Position numbers and translations under genes: made by a program. The notes under the pieces are model-generated. The model was given only the letters and a program-made list of their open reading frames with translations. It was not told where the DNA came from and did not search any database. Shown here piece by piece: positions 1 to 7,880 of a stretch of 11,033 nt of DNA (positions are counted from its first letter, which is position 1; every line of letters begins with the position of its first letter). Where the stretch lies: contig CAJVPP010003689.1 of assembly GCA_910592005.1 (NCBI GenBank), forward strand, positions 1 through 11,033. The letters are read 5' to 3'. The stretch is from Funneliformis mosseae (Eukaryota; Glomeromycota; Glomeromycetes; Glomerales; Glomeraceae).

Positions 1-187
1 GTTAATGAGTCGGGTAAGGTTGGTAAGCTATTTATTGGAGTATTACTACAATAAAATTTCGTTAAGGAGTCGGGTAACGTTGGTAAGCTGGTTATCTTAG
101 TATTATCACAGTTGAGTTCCGTTAAAGAATCGGGTAAAGTTGGTAAGCTATTTATTGGAGTATTTTTACATTCGAGTATTTTTAATT
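1..187 (-). repeat. 60-bp tandem repeat encoding 20-residue leucine-rich repeats
   Basis: Three head-to-tail 60-bp units occupy 1-60, 61-120 and 121-180, and the array continues off the left edge. On the minus strand each unit encodes 20 residues of the pattern L-x-x-[LF]-x-C-x-N-T-x-I-x-S-L-P-T-L-P-D-S. Units 1 and 3 share NTPINSLPTLPDSL and unit 2 has NTKITSLPTLPDSL. The LP-x-LP-x-x-L spacing is that of the short 20-residue leucine-rich repeat class known from YopM/IpaH-type proteins; here it is the C-terminal, presumably ligand- or partner-binding, part of the kinase gene. The frame is open through all three units. Confidence 0.85.
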
Positions 188-523
188 TCCGATATATTTG
201 CAATCCTCCTAAGACGTTTAATATACCCTTGTTAAGATCCGTAATCGTTAAAATTTCAGTAGTATCATCGTAAATAATGCTTGATGTTTCATTATTCAAT
301 TTTAATTCTTCTACATTCATTTGATCAAAATTTTGAATCATTCGAGATAAGTCCCCATGAAATGAATTATTCATACTAGGATTAATTTGTTGTTCTGAAG
401 ATTGAAGGTTTGATTCGTCATTATTAATTGGAACATTTTCTATTTTATTTGTAATTATAGCATTTAATTTATAAACTACTTTGTTCATAGTCGGACGATT
501 GTCTGGCTCGCTGTCCCAGCATT

Positions 524-591
524 CTAAAATCATAAAATATTTAATTATCGAAAATATTATATTAAGTATAAATACAAAATAATATATTTAC
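524..591 (-). other. Intron 4 of the kinase gene
   Basis: GTAAATA donor at 591 and TTTTAG acceptor ending at 524. Splicing joins ACT-G to AA-TGC-TGG and restores Thr-Glu-Cys-Trp, the conserved start of the kinase CW...RP segment. Confidence 0.85.
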
Positions 592-933
592 CAGTATAAA
601 TATTTACATAATCTTTAGGTGTATCAGGAATGATACTTTCTCTGAGTCCTTGTGAAATCTCCAAAGCTAAATCAAAGTCGTATCGTTTGCCTTCAAAAGG
701 TTGATGACCACTAGATATTTCCCATAAGAGCACTCCAATACTGTAGACGTCACTCTTCTTAGTTAGCGTATATTGTTGTGATGTATTGTCACTTCTTTTT
801 CGAGAAACAAATCTTTTTGGATCAATATAAGGAAGAACTTTGCCTGTTGTTTACTTTCCTCTTCAATCCTTTTCGACAATCCAAAATCAGCAAGTTTAAT
901 CATATCTTGACGAATTAATATATTGCCAGAATG

Positions 934-1015
934 CTATTATAAATAATATTAATTATTAATTATTAATTATTAACAGCAATAATAAACAAAAATATGATAT
1001 ATTAAGCAGGATTAC
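934..1015 (-). other. Intron 3 of the kinase gene
   Basis: GTAATC donor at 1015 and AATAG acceptor ending at 934. It sits between HRDL and HSGNIL of the catalytic loop in phase 0, so the active-site motif is rebuilt only by splicing. Confidence 0.88.
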
Positions 1016-1200
1016 CAAATCACGATGCACAATTCCTTCTTCATGTAAACACGACACAGCATGGGCCAACTGGCGTGCAAATTTGTATTTATCTCCCCAT
1101 GTCAGCTTATCAAAATTATTCTTCAAATAGTTTCTAAGTGCTCCGCCATCAGCATATTCCATTACTAACATATATTTTTTCGGTTTATCATTTTGATTTT

Positions 1201-1291
1201 CTTTTTTTTTTAAAATATAGAAACGAGTTAAAAAATAAAATAAAAACAAACATGTCTTTAATAAATAGACTTAGTTATGAACATTTTATAC
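1201..1291 (-). other. Intron 2 of the kinase gene
   Basis: GTATAA donor at 1291. The acceptor AG at 1202-1201 follows an A-rich run, with a TTAAC branch-site-like motif about 30 nt upstream. Splicing joins ITSKE to ENQND in phase 1. Confidence 0.8.
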
Positions 1292-1361
1292 CTTCTTTTG
1301 AAGTTATCCCACAAAAACGGATTATATTATCATAAAAATCAACTTCACGCTGAAGCTCGAG

Positions 1362-1446
1362 CTAAATTATTACGAATAAAAATTTTAGTTTAAATGATTT
1401 TATATAAGCAGTCCAAATATCATGATATATTATATTTTGTAATTAC
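1362..1446 (-). other. Intron 1 of the kinase gene
   Basis: GTAATT donor at 1446 and ATTTAG acceptor ending at 1362. Splicing joins VKELVRE to LELQREVDF in phase 0 within kinase helix C. Confidence 0.85.
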
Positions 1447-1680
1447 CTCGCGAACAAGTTCTTTAACAGTTGCCTCATTAAAGTTATGAAACGATTTTAG
1501 CGCAAGTTGTTGTTTTGTATTTTCCAATTTGCACAATAGACTTTTCCAAAGTTGCCTTTACCGATCTTTTGGATATTGCTAAAATGTTTATATTCGTAGC
1601 ATTTGATACTATTATTTGATATATATTATTCAATCGAATTAATCCACTCATTTAAATTATTATCAGTTTGCATATTATTA

Positions 1681-1744
1681 TTTTTTTTTTTTTAAAAAAA
1701 AAAATTTAAGAATGTTAATTTGGAGAAAAAAAATTTTTTTTTTT
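1681..1744. repeat. Homopolymer tracts between kinase start and transposon
   Basis: T13 (1681-1693) is followed directly by A11 (1694-1704); a second A8/T11 pair lies at 1726-1744. They occupy the position of the kinase 5' region and the left end of the Tc1 relic. Such runs are prone to slippage and to assembly error. Confidence 0.8.
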
Positions 1745-1751
1745 GTTGCAC
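1718..1751 (+). repeat. Possible left terminal inverted repeat of the Tc1 relic
   Basis: It starts after a TA dinucleotide. It contains TTTGGAGAAAAA and ends in TTGTTGCAC, resembling the inverted right end (GGGGGACAAAAATATTGCAC) with an enlarged A/T run. The match is weak outside the GG-A and TTGCAC portions. Confidence 0.35.
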
Positions 1752-1940
1752 TGAAAATCATTAAGCCCTCGGTTAAATACTTGATTTAACTAAAAGCGGG
1801 TTCTTTTATTTTGGGGATCGTCGATATACATTGTTAATATGTAACTGGCCATGTGATTTTTATATCATATTTGCTATATATTTCCTAAATAGAATATTTG
1901 TGGTTTGAAAATCTCTACCATTTTCAACTTTGCGCATGCG

Positions 1941-2963
1941 ATGGGTCTCGCTAAAGAATTAACTCCTATACAAAAGGGAGGCATTATTGCAGCCAAAAAA
2001 TTAGGCCACAACAATACAGAGATTGCAAAAGCTATAGGATGTCATCGAACAACCTTTACGAGGTGTCTTGCAGCTTATGAATCAGAAGCACCTCTAAAAA
2101 ACGACCAGGTCGACCCTGCTTGATCGATAGCCAAAAAAGGAAAAGATTGAAGGCAATGGTTCTCAAAATAAAGAACTAAAGACGAAAAAATCTAGTAGAA
2201 ATTACTAATATATTTTCTGCTAAAATTAATAAGCCAGTCTCTACAAAACAATTCGTCGTGCACTTTACAAGAAAATGTGCATTCCTGTATTCCTCGAAAG
2301 AAGCCTCTCATCTCAGCAACCAACAAAAACAAACGACTTGCATGGGCAATTGAAAGAAGAAATTGGACTGTAGAAGACTGGAAAAAGATAGTCTGGACAG
2401 ATGAGTCTACATTTTCACAGTTTCGAAAACTGGATGGGGAAGAGTGTAGAGAAAAGCCAGAAGAAAAATTTAATGAAGATTGCATTGCATTAACAGTAAA
2501 ACATTCTCCCCAAAGAATGTTTTGGGCATGTTTTTCCTTTTTAAAATTAGGTCCTATTATTCCACTTGAAGGTTCAGTAATTGGAAATGTATACAAAGAG
2601 GTGCTTTCTACTTATGCGGTTCCCACACTCAAAGAATTTTCCTGGCAAACCAAAAAAAATTCATTTTTTAGGAAAACAATGCACCAGTTCATACATCAAA
2701 GATTACATGAGAGTTTTTGCATTCTCAAAATGTAGAGGTACTTCCATCGCCTGCTCAAAGTCCCGATCTCAACCCAATTGAGAACTTGTAGGTTGTAATT
2801 AAGGTGGAAATTCGAAAACATAACCCTCAGCCATCAAGCATTCATAAACTTGAAAAGGTGGTAAAATAGGTTTGAAAAGCAATACTACAAAAAGTGTATC
2901 GTGACTTAGTACAATCAAATTCAGGCGGTGATCGATGCTAAAGGAGGACATACTAAATATTGA
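1941..2963 (+). pseudogene. Tc1-like transposase, multiply broken
   Basis: ATG 1941 begins MGLAKELTPIQKGG with a helix-turn-helix (NNTEIAKAIGCHRTTFTR), fitting Tc1 DNA-binding domains; an in-frame ATG at 1905 is less family-like. The frame then shifts repeatedly: near 2102 (to GRPCLIDSQKRKRLK), near 2248 (TIRRALYKK), at about 2277 (HSCIPRKKP to about 2660) and near 2660-2675. The catalytic segment keeps WTDES (first Asp), but QDNAP is replaced by *ENNAPVHTS, so the second Asp is Asn. The third residue, Glu in SPDLNPIEN, lies 34 residues further on, giving DD34E spacing. Stops occur at 2177, in place of the Trp expected after NPIENL, and elsewhere. A final shift precedes AVIDAKGGHTKY and its TGA at 2961-2963. 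It would have cut and pasted the element at TA sites; it cannot now make an active enzyme. Confidence 0.88.
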
Positions 2964-3035
2964 TGTATTATTTGTGAATATAAAAAAAATGATCTGTTAT
3001 CCTAATAAAAAAAATTTTATTGTTAAAATAAAACC

Positions 3036-3059
3036 GTGCAATATTTTTGTCCCCCTTGG
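3036..3059 (-). repeat. Right terminal inverted repeat of the Tc1 relic
   Basis: Read inward on the minus strand it starts CCAAGGGGGACAAAAATATT and ends GCAC; it is flanked outside by TA, the target used by Tc1/mariner transposases. It lies 73 bp after the transposase stop codon. The GC-rich end contrasts with the surrounding AT-rich DNA. Confidence 0.5.
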
Positions 3060-3061
3060 TA

Positions 3062-3485
3062 TGTAAAAAATTTTGTCACTCTCATTCTTATGAGATTTTT
3101 CTACATCAATGACTTTATTACTATGAAACTTTCAGAGATTATAAAAAGAACTGAATCAAAGAGATCAAATTTCATCACACTACGAAAAAAACAGTATTAC
3201 TTGTCAGAAAATAAGTATACTTTATTATTTCAAAAAACAGTGAACTGATGCAAATATAAAATGAATTACAGTACATTGCAGTTAAAAAGTTATATTGAAA
3301 TTAAGATTTATATCTGAAGAATATCAAGATAATAGAATTATTGAAATTTTTAATAGTGAATAAATTTTTTGAGTTTATTCAAATTAATTTTTTTTTTTCT
3401 TTTTCATTAAAAAAATGAAAATAATTATAAGAATGTATATATTATATCAGCATTAGTAAGTTATTTTGATCACATCAGTCAAAAG
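3062..3485. other. Non-coding AT-rich stretch, nothing recognised
   Basis: Between the transposon end and the small minus-strand frame I see no recognisable gene. A short run of open codons around 3124-3246 (KLSEIIKRTESKR) belongs to a frame that begins inside the transposon end and matches nothing I know. Confidence 0.5.
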
Positions 3486-3647
3486 TTAAGGTTGTAATTT
3501 TGTCAAAATTTCAAGTTTATAATTTTTGAATTCTGTATAAACTTTGATTTCAATTAGTTTTGACAGCAAAAAATTAACTCTGATATCATTGATGATAAAG
3601 CCTTGGCCTTTGACTATTATAGAATCACTTTCTGACTTGAGATACAT
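3486..3647 (-). pseudogene. Small unidentified reading frame, probably a relic
   Basis: ATG 3647 to TAA 3486 encodes 53 residues (MYLKSESDSIIVKGQGF at the start, ending LTKLQP) with ordinary amino-acid composition, unusual for DNA this AT-rich. Upstream on the same strand, roughly 3790-3650, other frames stay partly open (KQVKGIIFSLMKN, IRQFHILKADDNVSNFY) with scattered stops, so this may be the end of a larger decayed gene. I do not recognise the family. It lies just outside the inverted repeat at 3859-3891, so it may or may not belong to the same element as the large relic. Confidence 0.3.
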
Positions 3648-3858
3648 CTATCCGTATCTAAAAAAATACTAACTATTGATAAAAATTGCTTACATTATCA
3701 TCAGCTTTCAAAATATGAAATTGTCTAATATCACAATCTATATTTTTCATAAGAGAAAAGATTATTCCTTTAACTTGTTTTTGTTTATTATTATTTATCC
3801 CAAATAATCCTCTCCAATAAAGATGGATTTTTTTCAATTATAACTTACAAATCTATTA

Positions 3859-3891
3859 TAGTCAGAGATTTTACCAAAAATGAATATTGAT
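3859..3891 (-). repeat. Left arm of imperfect inverted repeat flanking the large relic gene
   Basis: Read on the minus strand (away from the gene) it is ATCAATATTCATTTTTGG followed by TAAAATCTCTGACTATA. About 32 of 35 aligned bases match the arm at 7843-7880 read on the plus strand, with a 3-nt gap. The GGTAAAATC and TGACT blocks make chance similarity unlikely in this AT-rich DNA. It lies about 290 bp before the relic gene's start codon and is interpreted as a remnant of a terminal or subterminal inverted repeat. Confidence 0.5.
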
Positions 3892-6088
3892 TCTAGAATG
3901 ATCTATAGTAAATTCTTAGATTTTGATTGGTCCATATCTATTCTCTTCAATTGAAATTTGTGATTTTTCACAATGTTGATCCACAACTAATAATCATGTG
4001 TATAGAAAATAAAAAACCTCTCATTTCATAATCATTCAAATTCTATTTATAATCAACTTCCTTTGAAAAAGTAAATAAAACCTGAATTTCGTTAAATTTA
4101 TGTTAAATTGATTAATTAAGTTAATATATTAATTTTATTTTTCTTCTAAAATTTTAGCATATTAAAATTCAAAAAATAATGTCACAGCCTTTACTGCCTA
4201 GAAAGAAACCAAGAGCCAAAAATCTTCCTGCATATTTTTCAAATTAGTTAGTAATTATAGTAGACTGGGTTGAAATCTTGTAAGATGAAGGAATCACAAG
4301 TTTGAAACATGTTAGTTACAAAGAAGCAGCTAAGCAACTTATACTTTATCAAGATTTTATATCTGAATTTGTGAACCTTTATTCTTTTTAAACTCCTATT
4401 CGATTTGTGAAAAATATTATAATCAAATTATAACTACTAAATACTTTTATCAACAGTTTTTAGATGATTCTATGCTTGCTCATGTAAATAAAAAACTTCG
4501 AATTAATACTGATTATGATAATAATTTTATCCCTATTTTAAATCCTAATATTCATGAAGAGACAATTTCAATGATGAGCCATACCTATCAACAGAGTTTG
4601 AAAGTACTGAGAAATTATTTGAAGAAAGTCAAATAGATCACAATGTTATGGAATTACAGTAGCAAATAAAGGACCAAGAATGTAAAATATCAGAATTGAA
4701 GAAGTGACTATATAAATATGTTAAAGAGTTAGCTTGAATAAGAGATCTATATAAAAAATAATGCAAAGAGAATAAAAAGCTCATTGAGCAATAGAAATCT
4801 CGATATTACAATCAACATAAGTGCATATAAACAGTTATTAACATCATACTAATTGAACTTGAATCTTTATATGAGGATATTGAATCTCTGATTAGAGATA
4901 ATAATAGGTTTTCCTTAGAAAATCTTTTAAGTTATACTCTGCAGATATGGCTAAGCAAACATAATCAAGTTTTCGTAAAGTTTATTAAATATTAACCTAA
5001 AATAATCTTAATACAGATTTCTTAAATGCTGAGAAAGTTTACAAAAGAGTGATAGCTGTTGATTTAATATACGAGTTTAAGTATAGAAAATACATATCAG
5101 AAATGAATCTTGTGGTATCAGCTATTAAGTATTTTATTACATAATCAAAAACTATTATTAATGTTAATGGTCATATTACATGCCAAGAAGTTATTTTTGT
5201 TTTCAAAGTTAGCTAGACAAATTATCAAAAAAGAAGAATCCTTACCTGAAGAACTTCTATTTATAGCTTTTGATAATAAACAGAGGGAACAATGAAATTA
5301 TCTTAATTAAGAAATTAACACAGTGATATTTCATATCATTACCAGTTTTATTATCTTTAATATGGAGTCTTAGAATCATATTCAATATATTAATTTACCC
5401 TAGATATCTAATTCCTTTAGTAGGTTACAGTATAAAAATCTTTCTGAAATTCTATCAGAAATGCAAAAAGCAATAAATCAAGAATTATACATTTATCTTA
5501 CTAAAATTCTTGAGTTACTGTATAAAGAAAAATTGTTCATGATTAATGTTATTGATTCTCTTATAGATAATTTAAGATTGAACGATCACTGCGAAAAATA
5601 ATACTTTAGCTGTAAAGAGCGAAATATCGATAATCAAAAGCAAGTTTATCTTAAGTGTAGAAATTGTCTTCCTATGTTGGCAGAATTACTGAAAGAACGT
5701 GTTTTAAGCTAGATAAAGGCAATCTAGAACAATCAATTACCTATAAATCATATTATGTTAAAAGAGAAACTAAAATACTTACCGTTTCAAGAATTAGTAT
5801 TACTCAAAAATTGTCTGCAAATTAAGGAGTTAATATTTTAGAAATCTTTGTTTCTGATCCCCTTAATGTTAATCCTAATTCAACAGCAAATGCTGAAAAA
5901 GTTTTTTTCCACATTGAGAAAATTACAGGAATTAAAGATGAAACTCACAGATAGGTGGCTGTTATATGTGATAGAGTTCTATATCATCGTATTATTAAAA
6001 TAAAAGATAGATATTCTTGACTAATTCTAATTTTAGAACAACTGCATAAAGAGATAAATATGCTTTAGGAATTTGTGAAATTAAATTG

Positions 6089-6154
6089 ATAAGTTTTGCA
6101 TTATATTTATTGTTTAAACAATATATTTAAATAACTTTTTTTAATCATTTAAAG
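6089..6154 (+). other. Probable former intron of the large relic, donor mutated GT to AT
   Basis: The exon ends ...AAATTG, followed by ATAAGT where a GTAAGT donor would be expected. The 66-nt AT-rich segment ends in TTTAAAG before GGACATTGAT. Removing 6089-6154 gives Leu-Asn-Trp-Asp-Ile-Asp in frame with both flanks, whereas reading through gives TGA TAA. A single G-to-A change would explain the lost donor. Confidence 0.5.
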
Positions 6155-6955
6155 GGACATTGATATCAAACAATTTGTGATATCTTAAAGGTATAAAACT
6201 GAGAATCAACTTGCCTACTTCAAAAAATGCTATAACTATCATAAGTCTTGAGACTCAATTTGTAACATTTATCGTCAGGCGATGGCTATAGAACTTATGT
6301 GATCATATGTCAAAAACTATTATAATCCATCGGTGGAGGAATATTTGGCTTGGGTAAAAGAGCAAAAGGATTTACTATATCAAATAAAATTTGAGTAGGT
6401 ATAATTTTTATATTTTGTTAAAATATTTAATAGACTTCAGGTTATCATCAACTATAGAATAACCATCAGAAGAAATAATCCATTGTTAAAGAGAGCCGCA
6501 AAGAGAATTTTTTCACCAATATGATCAGCACAATACCATACAATATAGTAACATATAATTTTCTTTAAACACTTGAAAGTGAAGGGGCTAAGGTTTTTTA
6601 GCATTTCGTTTGATATTTTTAACAGGCTAGAAGCTTTACCATCAGGTAGAGAATTAATGATATCAAACCATTCTTTTTCTGTAAAAGGTTTTATAAGAGG
6701 ATTGTATATAGTAGGATTAATATTATACTATCTAATAGAAGTTGCAGATGAAGTATAACTGATGTAACTTGATCTAATTATATGGGATATTATAGAAAAG
6801 AATTGTGTAGTATCCCAATTAGGACTTTTTAATCAGCATCAAGGATTAGATGTGATTTAGAAGAGGTAAATAAGACTCTAAAAACATTGATATCTTCAAT
6901 TCTATAGATATGTTATTGGATAATAGTTGCACAGAATTGTAAAAAATTCTTTTAA

Positions 6956-7021
6956 GTAATTTATTGTATTTGAGTTTATAACTTAAGTTTATAATTATTT
7001 ATTATTTAATTAAATATTTAG
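6956..7021 (+). other. Probable intron of the large relic before its last exon
   Basis: GTAATT donor at 6956 and ATTTAG acceptor ending at 7021, 66 nt, phase 0. It links the frame ending CKKFF to LQNNFFKSIGYND. Both flanks are in the same frame, supporting a real intron. Confidence 0.6.
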
Positions 7022-7546
7022 TTACAAAATAACTTTTTTAAGTCAATTGGATATAACGATATTCAAACGAATGGTTTAAAAATCCAATCAGAACTAATTA
7101 CAGAATATCAAAGATTTAGAATTCGTTTAAGAAAAAATAATTTTGTTAATCCTATAGAATCAAGAATTATTTGTAAAAGCTTGGAAGAAGAATATGAATT
7201 AAGTGAACAGATGATAAATTTTACCAGTTTAGCAAAGCAAGCTCAAAAGGAATTTATTATTAAAATCTTTTATAACAATAGTTCAAATTCTTTTTTTAGG
7301 TCAATTCTGATTACTAAACAAGAAGAAGTCATACAAAATGCTAAAAAAAATATGACTAAAGCAGAAATCATTTGTAAGATTGAAGGTTTTCTTGAACAAA
7401 TAAGTAAAAGTGTTTAAAAAAAGTATCTTAAAATAAAGTTTAAGAAGCATAATGAATTGTTAATTATATTAGAAGAGGTAAGGACTTTATTTAATTTAGA
7501 TAATGAACATGATGATAGTGATTATTTTGATAATATGAAAAAATGA
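7022..7546 (+). pseudogene. Best-preserved C-terminal exon of the large relic
   Basis: This part of the 4179-7546 relic is open for 131 codons from 7022 to a TAA at 7415-7417, then open again to TGA 7544-7546. It encodes a Lys/Glu-rich, probably helical protein: EYQRFRIRLRKNNFVNP, SLEEEYELSEQMINF, KQEEVIQNAKKNMTKAEI, then after the stop KHNELLIILEEVRTLFNLDN and an acidic tail (DDSDYFD). The TAA at 7415 would be Gln (CAA) if it arose by a C-to-T change. It has far fewer lesions per base than the upstream parts. No catalytic motif is visible. The frame agrees with the 6956-7021 intron. Confidence 0.55.
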
Positions 7547-7605
7547 AGTTAATTCAATTGATAAATGCATATAGATTGCATATGTGAAATTAAAAATATA
7601 AAGTA

Positions 7606-7611
7606 AATAAA
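7606..7611 (+). terminator. Possible polyadenylation signal of the large relic
   Basis: AATAAA lies about 60 nt after the final TGA of the relic gene. Such hexamers occur often by chance in this composition, so only its position supports the call. Confidence 0.25.
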
Positions 7612-7842
7612 TGTATACCCTTTTTTATTGCTTTTTGTAATAATTTTAATAAATATAAAAGGTTTTTTTTTTGTAATATACATTTTTTTACACTATCAAG
7701 CTATCTTATAAATTTAACCTATATACAGTTATAAAAAAAATTTATTATAAAAAGAGGTTCAAGCATATATATAAGATTATATATTAAATTTTAGAATAGT
7801 CTAGAATTTTCTGATTGATATTTCTATACTATAAAAGAAATG

Positions 7843-7880
7843 ATCAATATTATCCATTTTTGGTAAAATCCTTGACTGTA
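7843..7880 (+). repeat. Right arm of imperfect inverted repeat flanking the large relic gene
   Basis: ATCAATATTATCCATTTTTG followed by GTAAAATCCTTGACTGTA, the inverted counterpart of 3859-3891. It lies about 300 bp after the relic's stop codon, nearly symmetrical with the left arm. Similarity fades outside the core, so neither the outer ends nor a target duplication can be set. Confidence 0.5.

Larger units (their letters stand above)
1..1673 (-). pseudogene. TKL-type protein kinase with C-terminal leucine-rich repeats; five exons, disabled, cut by the window edge
   Basis: Read on the minus strand, exons are 1673-1447, 1361-1292, 1200-1016, 933-592 and 523 to beyond 1. Introns are 85, 91, 82 and 68 nt, all GT-AG, and exon phases agree. 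From ATG 1673 the product shows a P-loop GKGNFG (about residues 38-43), the beta-3 lysine in LALKSF (K60), helix-C Glu in QREV (E82), MEYADGG hinge, HRDL (158-161) followed by HSGN, DFG (177-179), PYIDPKR, SDVYSIGVLLWE and CWDSEPDNRP. It would phosphorylate Ser/Thr or Tyr in signalling; the substrate is unknown. A linker containing MIQNFDQMN leads into 20-residue leucine-rich repeats. Three lesions are seen: an in-frame TAA at 1628-1626, a 1-nt loss in the A run at 1523-1520, and a frameshift near 850-842 in the activation loop, where a short segment before GKVLPYID seems lost. All else is intact, so the decay is recent or the lesions are assembly errors. The family call is very secure; the pseudogene call is fairly secure. 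Confidence 0.88.
1718..3059 (+). mobile_element. Decayed Tc1/mariner-family DNA transposon
   Basis: The element is identified by the transposase relic inside it, which carries a helix-turn-helix and DD34E catalytic region. The total span of about 1.34 kb is normal for Tc1-type elements. The right end, GTGCAATATTTTTG...CCTTGG ending at 3059 and followed by TA (3060-3061), reads on the other strand as CCAAGGGGGACAAAAATATT followed by GCAC. The proposed left end, after TA at 1716-1717, has TTTGGAGAAAAA and TTGTTGCAC separated by homopolymer expansion. The right boundary is plausible; the left boundary is tentative. The element is non-autonomous in its present state. Confidence 0.75.
4179..7546 (+). 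pseudogene. Large unidentified protein gene, heavily decayed; probable mobile-element protein
   Basis: From ATG 4179 (MSQPLLPRKKPRAKNLPAYF) a protein can be followed for about 1,000 codons across frame changes near 4455, 4573, 4980, 5200, 5740, 6600 and 6857. Early stops are at 4245, 4281, 4389 and 4431; then 4660, 4705, 4735, 4759, 4792 and 4828 interrupt a charged, probably coiled-coil stretch (ELQ-QIKDQECKISELKK). Around 5230-5295 comes KKEESLPEELLFIAFDNKQ. A Cys-rich segment follows (C at 5590, 5611, 5656, 5665; the last pair is C-x2-C). Then come VAVICDRVLYHR, QLHKEINML, YFKKCYNYHKS, NPSVEEYLAWVKEQ and ADEV-LM. At least two introns are visible. The C-terminal part is best preserved. I recall similar uncharacterised repeated proteins in Rhizophagus but no formal family name; a transposase-like role is inference. 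It is clearly non-functional. Confidence 0.6.

Noticed and set aside
956..1249. 97-codon minus-strand open reading frame as a stand-alone gene
   Set aside because: Its middle is kinase exon 3 (1200-1016); both ends run into introns 2 and 3, so the ATG and stop are not real.
1138..1335. 65-codon plus-strand reading frame
   Set aside because: It is antisense to kinase exons 2-3 and intron 2, with low-complexity sequence.
2192..2596. 134-codon minus-strand reading frame
   Set aside because: It is antisense to the transposase relic, which has clear family motifs on the plus strand.
2581..2781. 66-codon plus-strand reading frame
   Set aside because: It is an alternative frame of the transposase; the third frame carries NAPVHTS and SPDLNPIEN.
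3036..3248. 70-codon plus-strand reading frame
   Set aside because: It starts inside the transposon's right end and crosses the element boundary, so it is a chance frame.
6399..6433. 35-nt GT-AG segment as an intron in the large relic
   Set aside because: Removing it leaves the downstream frame off by one base, while reading through keeps the frame; too short and ambiguous to call.
4179..7546. Alternative genetic code with TAA/TAG read as glutamine
   Set aside because: TGA stops and several frameshifts interrupt the same gene, and the kinase and transposase lesions nearby show ordinary decay.
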